This document shows, piece by piece, positions 1-11,624 of a DNA stretch of 64,000 bases. Each line of letters opens with the position of its first letter. Position 1 is the first letter of the stretch. The notes under the pieces are model-generated. The model had not been told where the DNA came from. It saw only the letters and a list, made by a program, of their open reading frames with translations, and made no database searches. Made by a program: the position numbers and the translations under genes. The stretch comes from Metellina segmentata (taxonomy: Eukaryota; Arthropoda; Arachnida; Araneae; Tetragnathidae), in the NCBI GenBank assembly GCA_947359465.1, contig OX375873.1, positions 71,809,477-71,873,476 on the forward strand. Reading direction: 5' to 3'.

Positions 1-2985
1 AATTATTTCTGAGATACTCGATTATATTCATGTATCTGGTATACGTATTCAACGTTCTTAGCATATATGACCGTTTAATACTTTCAGTTAATAGATTTTG
101 CTATCAAATGAAATCCACTTTACATATTTTATCCGTTCATTGTGCTTTATTTGCTTTACAACCTGAATAAAATATATTAAAAGAAGATAGGAAAACTTAG
201 AAAAAAAACAAGTTCGGACTATATACGTGTTACACTGCCTCAAATAACAACGGAATACAATGTTGGGCCTTCAAGAAACATCAGCTTGAATGCTGTGCAA
301 TGTTCCCTCAAAGATACAACTCTAGAAACCAACCGCTCAACTCGAGTACCCTAGATAAATATTCGACACACAATGATGCGCCTCTCCTGTTTTCAGGAAA
401 GCCACCACTTTACGCTGACTGGAAACGAGTAGCTTGGCTTGACTAGTCACGTTTTCTAATATAACAGTTGGAAGGATCCATGTATGGTGGAAATACCCCA
501 TAAAGCTATCCCTCATGCCAACAGGGATTCTACAGGCTGGTCCTTATTATATAATGGTAAAGGGTTAGTTCAGTTTGCATTCAATGAGACTCTTCATACA
601 TCTATGTTTGAAGCTCTATGTTTGTCTTATTTCTGACGGTCTACACCCGTTCATGCCTTGCGTTCATTCTGCTTTGGTTGGCATTTTCCAATATTACAAT
701 GCGCCACCACACAAGTCTATTGTTAGAGGAACATTCATCTGTGAACTTGGGATCTTCTAATTCTCAGCTAAGTCAATAAATAGCAAACACGTCTAGGATG
801 CCATGCAACTCTCTGTGGAACACAGATATTCCAACACCTCTGAATACACCAGAATTATGAATCGCTCTGCCGAAGATATGGTGGCCGTTGCCTACAAAGT
901 ATTTTAACATGCTCGTGTAGTAGTTCTGCAGTCTTTACTCCTATGTGAGTCCTACCAAGTATTACACGAATGTACCAGCTTATATAGGATTTCAGTGTAT
1001 GAGCATAACACAAGAAAAGCATCCCAGGGCAACTTTGTGGACAAAAAAACTAAGCCGAAATTAATGGTGTTCATAACTTGAAAATTATGTATGCTCTCTG
1101 TAATTGGTCAACTTTCAGTTTCGTTTGGGAATTTATTATTGCAAATGCTCATTAGCTTTAGACAATACATCAACTGACATATTAAAAACCTTTCTTTGAA
1201 ATTAAAATAATATCTATTAAATATTTTCCTTCTGAATTATTCGTGCGGGCCCAGTTAGTTTATTACAATCCCAAAAAATGGCTTGAAATTATCTTTTAAC
1301 GTTTCTCTTTTACAAATCTACAGAATTGCTTTCCTTTACCAACTTAGCTTCGAGAAAGATTAAATAAGATGGTAAAAATGTGATTTTCTAAACTAACTTA
1401 TTCATTTCCAAACATTGTCCAATTCGTAGTAGTTTTTACAATTCAGTTGTTTTGAGAATGTTTTTGTTTCAATTGTGTGTAAGCATATTTTGGATCTACC
1501 TTTAACTATGTAGTTTCTTGTAATATATTTGTACAATATTCAAACGCTTATATTTTAAAAACACCAGTACTGAAGTATCAAATATAATTAGCTAATTAGA
1601 TCATCGAGATAGACGGAAATAAAAGGATTACATTAAAGCAATGAAAATGTTTGAAGTTCTAAGAACTAAAAGTTCTATAAACATCTTTGGTTTGGCGGAA
1701 TATAATTTTTCATTTGGTGTCATTCTATTTTATTTTTTACTCTGTGTTGAGATAAAAAAAAAACTTTGAAAAAAGCTCATGTTGCCATAATGGAACAATT
1801 TTATTGCGATAAAAACACAAAATATTCGTATTTTAAAATTTTTAAATCTCATTTACACGCATGAGTTGTTTTCATTATATCGTGTAAAACGTAATTTAAA
1901 CACACATTTAATTACTAAGAGTTATACTTTTATTTGTAAGAAATATGCACTTATTGGGGAGAACGTGTCAGTCTTTTCCCAAAGGGTACTATGAGAGGTG
2001 TATTCACATTGCTCCACTATAAACTGTGTATGGTGATGCCTTCCTGGAGAACTCCGCTACTACACTTTCGAGATGATTTTCACCCAAGATCGAAAATATT
2101 CCCAGATTGGTGCCAATAACTGTTTGGTGATTGTGATTACCAGTGAATTCATCTACTTACCTAATCTATGACAATCAAATAAGCGTAAACGTTAACCATC
2201 AAACACCTTATTAATTATATAAACTTATTCGTGAAAAACAAAACTTTACAGATTTTTAACAGAATAATCTGACCCTGCTCGGATTGAATAAATGTTACAT
2301 ACAGAGATTCATTGTAGATAGAAGCAGCCCATTCCATATGTTAGATGAGTGCATGAGTTATACAAAGTATTCAAAATTTCATGATAGATATTGCCGTTTA
2401 TACGTAGCAATTGCGAAACAAGTACGAATCGTTAGGCAGACAAGTGGAGTGATGAACAAGAAACACATAAACCACTGATTCTGTTTTAAGGTGGCAAAGA
2501 TACAAACAAATATGTTAAAATGGGGATGAAAATATTAAACTCAATTTTTGCTTAGGTAAATTATATACGAAATTGATAAAGGTATTGTTGGTTTTTGAGT
2601 GTATGTATTGATTTTATCGTAGAACTAAAAGAGTATTACAAGTTAATAATTTTTATTTGGACATTATTAATATATCAATATGAAGTTCCCAGTAATATAT
2701 TCGTACTGTATATTTGTGGAAAATCTATTCAATATTTGTTATCTTTTTACTATTCCCGCATAGTAAAAGAAAACGGGAAAGATAAATACGTAAATTGAAA
2801 CCTTTACAAAATTCGTTTCCAAAATATATACCAAATTTGTTCCTTATTTGGACAATTGCTGTCGGATAACACAAAAACTGGAATTCCTGCTTTTAAATAA
2901 TAATAGCTTGGTAAAATGTATTTATGATATTTTACTCACAACAGTATTTTCTGCGAATGAGGTTAGGATATAAACCTTACAGTCC
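1..2985. other. AT-rich non-coding stretch, nothing recognised
   Basis: No open frame with family resemblance was found. Bases ~240-1000 are less AT-rich than the rest and could be an old unrecognised repeat. The short open frames here (for example 575-760 and 2595-2798) have no recognisable motif and look like chance. Confidence 0.6.
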
Positions 2986-3292
2986 GGGGACCCGGGTACC
3001 ATTTTGGAAAATCATTTCAACAAGGCTCATTTTTGTGTCAGTTGTTATCTTCATATCCCTCAATTGGAAACCGGACGTCAGGTGGTACGCCCAGGGTGGG
3101 GGTAGTTGTGGGAGGGTACGATTGTTGATGAAAAAAATTAAGTGATTTCAACAAAGATGAAACTTTTTCTACAATTAGTTAACTTGATAAAATGACAAAA
3201 AACACTAGTCAGCTGCATGGCAGAGGGTGGAAATATAGTCCGCTGATGCGATAAGTATACCGCGGGCTGAAAGGAGTTCGAACACCGCGCCG
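2986..3292 (+). repeat. Left inverted arm of the 2986-5229 element
   Basis: Reverse complement of 4912-5229 with scattered substitutions and small indels. Homology starts near GGGACCCGGGTACC and ends near the GAACACCGCGC segment. Confidence 0.75.
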
Positions 3293-4292
3293 CAACGTTG
3301 GAGTGGACTGGACTGTAATATCATTTTTGGAGCACGCGCTGCAATGCAGCTAATCTCCACATCATAAAAAGAATTAAAAACTTAAAAAATAAAGACTAAT
3401 AGGGTATAAGGGTGGGTTAGTTTAAACAAAAAAAATGTAGATCTAGAGTGCAGAAATAAAATTTAAATGCTGAATTAACCGTAAGTGCACAGGCCGCAAA
3501 ACGAGAAAGAAGGTCACCCTCCTAACTACTGACCGCGGAGATGAGTTGCGAAGTAACGTTATTGCTTCAGCTAACCGTACCTTCCACCTATACTCAAACA
3601 ACTGACCATTATTTATTAGTCTTTGTATGCGTAAATTCAATGAAAAACCGTCGTCACACCACAGTCCACAGGTAACCTAACTTTAAAAGTCGAAAAACAA
3701 TCAGGGGTTATCTGGACGACTACTTTTCGGGTCAATATTCTGGGTATATACTCAGGTATTTACTCAAATTGGGTATTTTAGTGGGTAGTGATATTTTTTG
3801 TTAAGGTTTAACTACGTATTCACCTCTAAAGAGTTTGTGACATATAATGTTAATCGTTGTAACGAACGTGTTTTCAAGTCTAAAAAAACCCTTTAGAGTC
3901 GGAATTTTTGTATGGTAATTTCAGGGTCGGTCGGGTTACAAGAAACAAATCATTTTTTTGGCTTAAATATGAGTAGATTATACCAAACTTTTGGAAAATA
4001 TATATATACAGTGTTTTACCATACTTCCATGCCCATACAGGTTGCGATTTTAATCCTTCCTTCTTTAAGAGAGGACAAACTAAACTATATTTCATAATGA
4101 TAAATTCATATACGCATACTTTTAGCGATATCTCAAAATTACCAGTTTGTAATATATACGAGCTATTTGGAAAAAAAGGATTTGTTTGTAGGATGTACAG
4201 TTTTAAAAGAATCAACGATATCAATAAAGCCGGAGTAGCCCCATTTATGAAGAGAGACATACAAAATTGATAAAGAGAAAGATATACTAAAA

Positions 4293-4690
4293 TTGAAAAC
4301 AACAATGGATGGTACGATTCTGCCTCCTTGCAAATCCAAACTACGACAGCATTTATTACGTTCACCATGCATAGTTACTCTATGGAGTCATTCGCCAAGT
4401 CTGATTGAACTTTCAACCGCTCAATATGGATGGAAAGAGAACAGTCAATATCTCTTCAAATGGTTTGATGGCTCCGTATCTTTCGATTTCTCTTACAAAT
4501 TAATCAATAATTATTCAATTTCATTTTTTAGATAGCATTGAAAAAGAATAAATCGCAGAAGAATGTGACTATAGTGATCTCATAAGAGAAAATAATTTCG
4601 AGGAAATATTCTGATGAGAGGTCAGGAGAAGAATACTACAATAATACCGATAGCACAGTAGATTCTAATGAAGACCGATTTTCACGTTAA
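4293..4690 (+). pseudogene. Decayed transposon-associated ORF (LPPC...H..R...W...GW...W.G type)
   Basis: The frame from 4293 reads MDGTILPPCKSKLRQHLLRS, then a W, a YGW and a KWFDG segment over about 75 codons. A stop at ~4533 follows. Further acidic coding (DYSDLIRENNFEE, then SDERSGEEYYNNTDS after a frameshift) runs to the stop at 4690. From memory, this motif order followed by an acidic Asp/Glu-rich tail recurs in uncharacterised repeat-encoded proteins of arthropods and other invertebrates, some with Tesmin/TSO1-like CXC domains. I see no CXC cluster here. It lies between the two long inverted arms, so it is probably the remains of that element's own protein. Function unknown. Confidence 0.45.
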
Positions 4691-4911
4691 TAAATGAAAA
4701 TGGTTAATTTTTAATTTTGTTTATTTAGTAACCTACTTTTAAAAAAATATAATGAAATAAAAGCATTCACATTTACACTATTTACACGTTATAAAAATAT
4801 TAAATTGATTTCAACAAATTATAAATTTTGATATATTGTAAAAGTATAAATGTCTTTAGCGAAATTACAAGTCGAGTATCGAGGAAGATACGGCAGCTGA
4901 AACAATAAAGC

Positions 4912-5229
4912 TGTCGCGCGGTGCTCGCACTCATTTCAGCTCACGGAATACTTATTGCATCAGCGGACTATATTTCCACCCTCTGCCATGCTACTGACTG
5001 GTGTTTTTTTTGTCATTTTATCATGTTAAATAACTATAGAAAAAGTTTCATCTTTGTTGAAATCACTTTAAACATTTTTTTTTCATCGACAATCCAACCC
5101 TATCAGAATCACCTCCACCGAGGGCGTGCCAGCTGACGTCCGGTTTTCCAATTGAGGGATGTGAAGATAACAACTGACACAAAAATGAGCCTTGTTGAAA
5201 TGACTTTCCAAAATGGTACGCGGGCTCCC
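4912..5229 (-). repeat. Right inverted arm of the 2986-5229 element
   Basis: Reverse-complement partner of 2986-3292; it ends at GTACGCGGGCTCCCG. Confidence 0.75.
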
Positions 5230-5499
5230 GATTAATAGTTTTTTTATTCTTTTTTAGAAAAATCTGTGCCGAAAAGTATATATTTAAACAAACCCTCAAG
5301 ATTTGGTGTAAAAAGCGTGATTTGAGTGGTTTTTGTTTTGTTTTTCAGATTCATTTTGATATTTTAACCCTCTGTGCGTCGTGAGATTCTGAGTAGTATA
5401 ATGTTACTTTTATACCATAATCCAATAATGACTAAATAACCTCATCTTTCTAAAGAATTCTTGATAATCTATCAATTTTTAGAAACATTGTATTCGCAC

Positions 5500-5830
5500 A
5501 TTCTGGTAAATAGAATCTTTTGGAAATATTATATTACTCCCTTAAACACAGAAAAGAATCCTCTAAAACGATTATTTTGCTCTTTTTCTTAAAATTTAAC
5601 CATTTGGAAATGTTGTATTCCTCCTTTGTTTAAATATAATTATTTAAAAAGATTCTATTCCACGATTTCTTTGAATAGAATACCTTAGAAATGCTCTATT
5701 GTTCCATTTTTGAGAAAACGGTTAGGAAATATTCCACTGTTTATTTGTTTATAATATAATAGTTTAAAAATATTCTATTACTTCTTTCGTTAGATTAAAA
5801 TCGATTCGAAAAATTATATTGCACATTTCC
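5500..5830. repeat. Degenerate ~40-85 bp tandem repeat, AT-rich
   Basis: The phrase GGAAATATTATATT/GAAATGYTSTATT followed by a pyrimidine run recurs near 5522, 5607, 5653, 5694, 5730, 5767 and 5809. Spacing is irregular and divergence is high, so this is an old, weak array. Confidence 0.4.
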
Positions 5831-6119
5831 TCAGCATCCGTTGGGTGGATTATATTTATCAAGAAATTCAGAACTAGTTAAAAATCCTGCAGGAAATATT
5901 GTAGGTTGCTGTTTGGGATTGTGCAAATGAACTTGTCAGAACGTAAAACAAATCAGATTTATAAAACCAGGCCCATTTAACCACTTGGTAAAGTAAGTAA
6001 CTCAAGTGATTTCGAATAATTACCTTGTCTATTAAGATCTAACCAATTTTGACTCATCTTAAAATAGCTGGTTTTCTTATGATGAAGCGAACAAGATTTG
6101 GTCCCCTTTCTTCTATGTG

Positions 6120-6195
6120 GGGATTGATCCCGGACCGTCGTCAATAGCCCGTTGTGCTGCTCAAGTACGACGTTAATTAAAATACCTACCCACCC
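6120..6195 (+). repeat. SINE 3' end fragment
   Basis: GATCCCGGACCGTCGTCAAT, GCCCGTTGTG and TACGACGTTAATTAAAATACC match the 3' part of the SINE at 46632-46973. No tRNA-like head is attached. Confidence 0.65.
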
Positions 6196-6462
6196 ATTTC
6201 TTTTATTGACGAGATATCTCGTCCATCAAGACCCGGTAGGTTTTGTTAAAGAAGAGATACCTCGTTCAGAGAATCACCAGGAGTGATAAAAAGTACACAC
6301 TGTGAAATATAGAAATGTTATCTGAAATAAGGGTAAAGTAAGTAACTCAAGTGGTTTCGACGAGTTACCTTGTCGATAAGGATCTGACCAATTTTGCTCA
6401 TCTTAAAATCGCTGGTTTTTTGATGATGACGCGATCAAGATTTGGTCCCCTTTCTTCTACGT

Positions 6463-6530
6463 GGGAATTGATCGTGGACCGTCGTCAAAACCTTGTTCCG
6501 CTGCTCAAGTACGACGTTAATTAAAATACC
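6463..6530 (+). repeat. SINE 3' end fragment, duplicated with its block
   Basis: A diverged copy of the 6120-6195 fragment in the second ~345 bp block (GGACCGTCGTCAAAA, TACGACGTTAATTAAAATACC). It most likely arose by the block duplication rather than by a second SINE insertion. Confidence 0.6.
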
Positions 6531-6945
6531 TTACTACCCGTTTATTCTGCTGTCGAGATATCTCGTCCATCAAGATCTGGTTGGTTTAATTAATGACTAG
6601 ATACCTTGTACAGAGAACCACCAGGAGTGGTAAAAAGCACACACTGTGAAATAGAGAAATGTGATTTGAAATACAATGAGGTGTACCTGGAGCCGATCCC
6701 TTTCTTTCGCTACTACTTCTATTATCTGGGACAGTCCTGTCACTTCTACTGTCGAGATATCTCGTCCATCAAGATCTGGTTGGTTTTGTTAATGACTAGA
6801 TACCTCGTTCAAAGAAACGCTAGGAGTGGTAAAAAGCACACACTGTGAAATGGAGAAATGTGATCTGAAATACAATGGGCTAGAGCCGCTCCCTTTCTTT
6901 CGCTACTGCTTCGATTCTCTGGGACAATCCTGTCACAAGCACGTG

Positions 6946-7153
6946 TTAAGAACTACCAGAAGAACCGCACTTTGTGCTCGCCCCCTCCCATGCACCGAGC
7001 AGCCGTAATGAGAGGGTTCTATTTCGCCCCTCCGCCGCGGCGGCCGAAGAACGAGCAGACGACGATCTGACGGACACACCGACAGACACGCTTCCCGCCT
7101 CTCTCCCGGAATCACCTCAACTCCCGATCCGGTAAACAAAAAAAGGAGAGGCC
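6946..7153 (+). promoter_or_regulatory. GC/CpG-rich promoter and 5' UTR of the ENPP6-like gene
   Basis: A sharp rise in GC and CpG content (CCTCCGCCGCGGCGGCCGAA) stands out from AT-rich surroundings and leads directly into the ATG at 7154. No convincing TATA box was seen. The ATG has a G at -3 (GAGGCCATGA), an acceptable start context. The transcription start is not fixed by the sequence. Confidence 0.5.
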
Positions 7154-7436
7154 ATGAGTTCGCTCGCCGGTGGGACGGTAATGCTTGCCGCTGCGTTTCT
7201 GTCGCTCGGCTCCGCTTTGGGTTTCGGTTATTACAGCAATAGCGATGGGAGCCACGGGGACGGGAGCAATAAGCTGCTGATCATTCTTGTGGACGGCTGT
7301 CGTTGGGATTATCCGGATCAAGACAGTGCCGGACTTCCTGGTTTCAGGAAACTGGAGCAGAACGGGGTGCGGGCTCCGTACGTCACCCCTATTTTCCCCT
7401 CGAACTCTTATCCGAACTGGTATACCATCACCACCG
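7154..7436 (+). CDS. Ectonucleotide pyrophosphatase/phosphodiesterase, ENPP6-like, exon 1 (partial gene)
   Basis: First coding exon: 94 codons plus one base, ending at a GTAAGT donor (intron phase 1). Residues ~8-25 are hydrophobic, like a signal peptide. Next comes the start of an alkaline-phosphatase-fold catalytic domain: KLLIILVDGCRWDY, with metal-binding Asp47; then LPGFRKLEQNGV and TPIFPSNSYPNWYTITTG, where Ser85 sits at the nucleophile position. Most ENPPs use Thr there. Ser is typical of ENPP6, the choline-specific glycerophosphodiesterase that acts on lysophosphatidylcholine and glycerophosphocholine at the cell surface. The Gly split by the donor matches the TG-R/H junction of the family. 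The full protein should be ~430-450 aa, so about four fifths lies in later exons that I did not find. GC content is far above its surroundings. ENPP family membership is firm; the ENPP6 subtype is inferred from the Ser. Confidence 0.85.
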
Positions 7437-7442
7437 GTAAGT
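7437..7442 (+). other. Splice donor of ENPP6-like intron 1
   Basis: GTAAGT directly follows ACCACCG. It interrupts a conserved Thr-Gly codon pair, and the downstream frame loses family similarity at once. Confidence 0.8.
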
Positions 7443-7599
7443 GGAATATTTTTGGAATCCCATATTTGACTTCTGTTTAATGTTTCTTGCATAATTTGGC
7501 CATGAGCTTGGGACTTAAATAGTCTCAGGTTTCGCAACTTGCTTGGATTATAACGAAAAACTTTTGATTTTTAGGAGTCTTTTTGCAAGTTCAGACAAT

Positions 7600-8800
7600 T
7601 TTTAAGATTTTAAACACTGGAATTAACAACTGTTTATGTTGAAACTGTCAGATGTATCCAGAGACCTGTATTTAAAATTTATCTTTCAATATAAATATTT
7701 GTGCGTATCCTTAATTTCAAGAATCATACGTGGTTACTATGCTACTTAATATTTACTTTTTAAGCATTGTGATTAACAATTATATACGTCTTATACTGTC
7801 AGCTGTATCGTAAGTTCCTATTTAAACATTATATTTCAACCAAAAGTATTTGTTTTGATTTTTTATTTGAATAACATAAGTGAGTATTACTTTACACGCG
7901 ATATTTCGTCATACAAGTACTTTCAAATGAGTTTTCAGAACTTTAAAAAACTTTAAATATTGGAATTGACAATTATATACAGCTGATATATAGTCAGCTG
8001 TACTGTGAGCATAGTATTTAAAAGTTATATTTCAAGAAAAATATTTAGTTGGGGAGATTTGATTTTAATAATCATTCTTGAGCCTACTTAATATTTGTTT
8101 CTTTTTAAATGTATTTTGCGATGGGTTTTGCATTTTTATAAAATTTAAAGTATTGGAATACACCATTATATACAGCTGATACTGTCAACTGTATCATAAG
8201 CTTTGCATTTAAAAGTTATTTCAACAGAAATGTATGTTTGGGGAGGTGTATTTGATTTGAGCAATCATACTTGCGCTACTTGATATTTGTTTCGTTATAA
8301 TGGATTTTTCAATGTGTTTTCTCAATGTTATAAATTTTAAATATTGTAATACAAATTACATACAGGTGATACTGTCAGATGTATCCAGAGTCTGTTTAAA
8401 AGTAATGTTTGAACGTAAATACTTATTTGGATTTTTGATTTGAATAATCAAACGAATTTACTGCGCTACTTGATATTTGTTTATGTTTATAGGTCTATTT
8501 TTGATAAGTTTCGGAATTTTATAAACTATTGGTATTTGTATTTATATCTAGATAATATAGTAAGCTGTGTCGTATGCTAAGTATTTAAAAGTTATATATC
8601 AACCGAAATATTTGTTTAAACACTTGATTCAAACAACCATTCACTGTTACTATTATTCTCGCGATTACTCTATTTGATATTTGCTTCGTTTTATAGAAAT
8701 TTTATGAATGAATTTCAGAAATTTTATAAAGTTTTAAATATTAGAATTAACAATTATATACAGCTTATATTTACATACTCATTGGTTTAAAGTTTATACA
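7600..8800. repeat. Degenerate ~190 bp tandem array in intron 1
   Basis: A phrase like GGAATTAACAATTATATACAGCTGATACTGTCAGCTGTATC, then TATTTAAAAGTTATATTTCAA and a TTGATATTTGTTTCGTTTT-like segment, recurs near 7619, 7771, 7961, 8155, 8346, 8531 and 8743. Units are ~150-210 bp and clearly diverged. No coding potential was seen. Confidence 0.65.
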
Positions 8801-11109
8801 AATAAATATTATAGAAAACATAAAAACTTCGTAATCTAGCCATTGTTTCTTAATGAGAGAATGACATTTCAGGTGTTAAGATAAATTCTTTTCGACTTCT
8901 ATTTTATATTTTTCAAACATTTACGTGAGCTTATTATTTAATTGATATATTTCTACACAATTATTCTTCTGGATATTTTATTTGAATAATCACAAGTTTG
9001 TTTCGTTTTGGTACGTTTCGTTGGGCACTTTTCTATCGGATTTCGCAATTTTGTAAAAAATTAAGTATTAGAATTAGCAATATTAATGCAATTGATTTCA
9101 TAAGGTTACACAATTATTTATCAACTATTTATATCTCTTTCATGCGATCAACTTTAAATAAAGCTCAAAGGGATAGTAATTATTATCTAAAAATATTTTG
9201 GGGTTGGTTAGATTTTAAGTGAACTCGTTCATTATGATTGATCAGTAAAAAATATTTTATTTCATGACTATGTTACGGATTTAAAGGGATTATCATGTGA
9301 AGAATTTATTAGTTATTGAGCTTACTGATGTAGATTCTAAGATTTAAAAAATCTTTTGTAGAGACAAATCACATGATAATGCTCCAGGAAAGAATTACTG
9401 CTCTAGTGAATATTTTATTTTGCTCAGGTCGGTATCGAATAGGAACAGTGAATTCTGTTTAGAACCTTGCTTATTTATTTAGGATATTTTAACTTTCATA
9501 TGAGTACGACTAAGTATTTTAATGAAACAAATTGTACAAAAAAAATCTAGAAAGCTTTAGAAAAAAATTAATGTATAAATATAAATCCTTTTCCAGTTAA
9601 GTATAATTGTGTAAATTTCAAAATACACAACTGTGTATTAAAAATTCATCATCATGAAGGAATAATCAAATAGCCTTAAGATTTGTACGATGCATAAATC
9701 ATGGAAGGATATGCAAATGATAATCGCTGGAGCTAATATGTAAACAATTTGCACAAATAAAGACCCCTGAAGGCTGTATAACAAGGAAGAACGTCAGTTT
9801 TATGTATTCGAATTGTTTTTTTCAACGTTTCTGTGTATATAAGAAGCTAAATTAAGCTTCAATTTAACTTTTAAATACTGTTTTATTAAATACTTATACA
9901 TATACCTGTTTTATAATGCATTATTTTTTGTTCATTAAGCTTCACTGATACGTCATTTTCTTTTTCTGAACTTTTCAGTTCAATGATCAAATTTCCGCTT
10001 TCTTTCAATCTAGATAACCTGAATACATGATGTCCTTTCAAAAGATTTGTTGTGATTAAAGTACATTTTACTGAGAGATCATATCACATCCTAGCAGCAT
10101 TGAATGAATTAATTAATTCAAATGCATTCATATTTTATCATTCATACCATGGTGTATTTGCATGTTCAACGTTTCAATTTTTAACCCCCTCCCACTGAAA
10201 TATGTAGATTAATTCAAAAATAAGGTTTCGAAATCTTTTTAAAATAAAGGGTTGTTACACATGTAAAATTTAAAAAAAAAATGATTCAAATGAAAGAAAT
10301 AATTTAAACAATATCAGTAATATTTAAGAAAAAGCGGAATACGGATAATATTTTGCCGTTATTAGATGCTCGCTTACATCCTGGTAATAAAATGCAGTCA
10401 TGCAAATAAAAAGGCAAGCGTGACTTCTCAATTTCTATCATATTTAGTTTCATCTGTATCGAAATATTGCTCGATATTTCATAAAGCTACGTACAACTGT
10501 ATTGCACTTTGTAATTTGATGAAAAGATGTATGAGGAGGTAAGAAGAATATTTTGATTAAATGTCAATGGAAACAAATATATCGCTTTTTACACCGTGAC
10601 ATGTTTTTCAGTTTTTTTCAAGTAGTTAGATTTGTTTCATGTAGTTAGGTTTGCTGTTTTTGAAACAATAAATTTATTTTAAGAAACGTTTCATTAAAAT
10701 TTTTTTTTCACGACAGAATAAATGTTGCTACTCTTTAAGTATTCATGAATTCGCAAGAATTTCTTGAGCGCTGTAAAATACAGAGTCCCCTTTCATTTTT
10801 ATGGAATATTGCATTAGTTATATTAAATTTTATCTGTCAACGAATTCGTCTCTTTCCTTTACGGCGCAGTAGCTACATACGAATGCTATTCCGCGAGAAC
10901 TACATCTACAAACCAATTTCCATAGCTTAGCATATAGTTTAAAGCCATCAGAGAGTAGTTTTTTTCTAGTTATTCAGCTTTGGATGAAAAGCACACAACT
11001 TGTGTAAATATAGCTATACTTTAATAGATCCGCAGTTAATATGAATTCTTCAAACTTTAATGTTTTCACTTAGATTAAATCATCAAAAACCGAATCAAGG
11101 CTAAAACAT
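8801..11109. other. AT-rich intronic/intergenic stretch, nothing recognised
   Basis: No gene, RNA or repeat could be recognised. Short open frames (8998-9222, 10745-10930) carry no family motif. Confidence 0.55.
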
Positions 11110-11450
11110 TTAGGTAGGTATGTAATTGAATTAATGTTACACTTGATTGATATTTTTAACTTACATCGTACTAGAGCAACACAACGAGCTATTGACGACA
11201 ATCCGGGCTCAATACCAAAAGGAAAGATCCGAGGACAACACCACGTAATTTTGAACCATGGTCAGATGACAAAGCAACACCTGAGCTGGCACCCCACTTT
11301 CCAAACTTCCACATCACGCCAACATGAGGACATTTCAAGCCATGGAGGATTTAACATGCACCAGCCCGCATTGTACGCGACAGTCTTTGGCTGGATTGGA
11401 GCTCGCAACCCCCCGGTTGCCAATCCGATGCTCTTCCAACCGGCCTACGA
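11110..11450 (-). repeat. tRNA-derived SINE, reverse orientation
   Basis: Read on the minus strand, this matches the SINE at 46632-46973. The order is a degenerate tRNA-like head (around 11385-11450), the body with GGTGTTGTCCTCGGATCTTT-like sequence, GAGCCCGGATTGTCGTCAAT, and the CTAGTACGATG...AATTACATACCTACC tail at the low-coordinate end. Confidence 0.7.
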
Positions 11451-11465
11451 CGGCCCGAGGTTACA

Positions 11466-11605
11466 GTTGGTGATGGTCCGGGTTCAATTCCGAAGTGAAC
11501 AATCCGAGGAAAACACCTCTCAATTTGAAAGTCAGATAACGAGGTCAATGCCTGAGCTAGCCAGCCCATTCTCCAAACTTCTACACATCTCTTATGTAGA
11601 TCCAT
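11466..11605 (-). repeat. Second, partial SINE copy in reverse orientation
   Basis: Minus-strand body segments (GAAGTTTGGAGAATGGGCTG, GAGGTGTTTTCCTCGGATTG, GGAATTGAACCCGGACCATC) repeat the middle of the adjacent SINE. The head and tail are missing, so this is a truncated copy next to the longer one. Confidence 0.6.
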
Positions 11606-11624
11606 TCAATTTGCGTAAGGGGAA

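Larger units (their letters stand above)
2986..5229. mobile_element. DNA transposon-like element with ~310 bp inverted arms (degenerate)
   Basis: Sequence at 2986-3292 recurs in reverse complement at 4912-5229, about 85-90% identical by eye. The arms share GTACCATTTTGGAAA, the AACTGACACAAAAATGAGCC stretch and the segment around CAGAGGGTGGAAATATAGTC. The interior of ~1.6 kb is AT-rich and holds a decayed ORF (4293-4690). Long inverted arms around a decayed ORF suggest a cut-and-paste or foldback element. No clear target-site duplication was seen at the outer edges, so the superfamily is open. Confidence 0.6.
5989..6945. repeat. Duplicated repeat blocks directly upstream of the ENPP6-like promoter
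   Basis: A ~345 bp unit starting GTAAAGTAAGTAACTCAAGTG occurs at 5989 and again at 6334. Its second part (GAGATATCTCGTCCATCAAG through GTGAAATAGAGAAATGTGAT) occurs three times, near 6209, 6555 and 6752. A further block with CCCTTTCTTTCGCTACT appears near 6698 and 6890. The units contain the GAGATATCTCG palindrome found elsewhere in the window, and pieces of the SINE tail. The array stops within a few bases of the GC-rich promoter. Confidence 0.7.

Noticed and set aside
3880..4368. 162-codon minus-strand gene
   Set aside because: It lies in AT-rich DNA opposite the decayed LPPC-motif ORF, is hydrophobic from TA-rich codons and has no family resemblance.
7112..7537. 141-codon minus-strand gene
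   Set aside because: It overlaps the ENPP6-like exon on the other strand. It is an antisense shadow in GC-rich sequence with no family motif.
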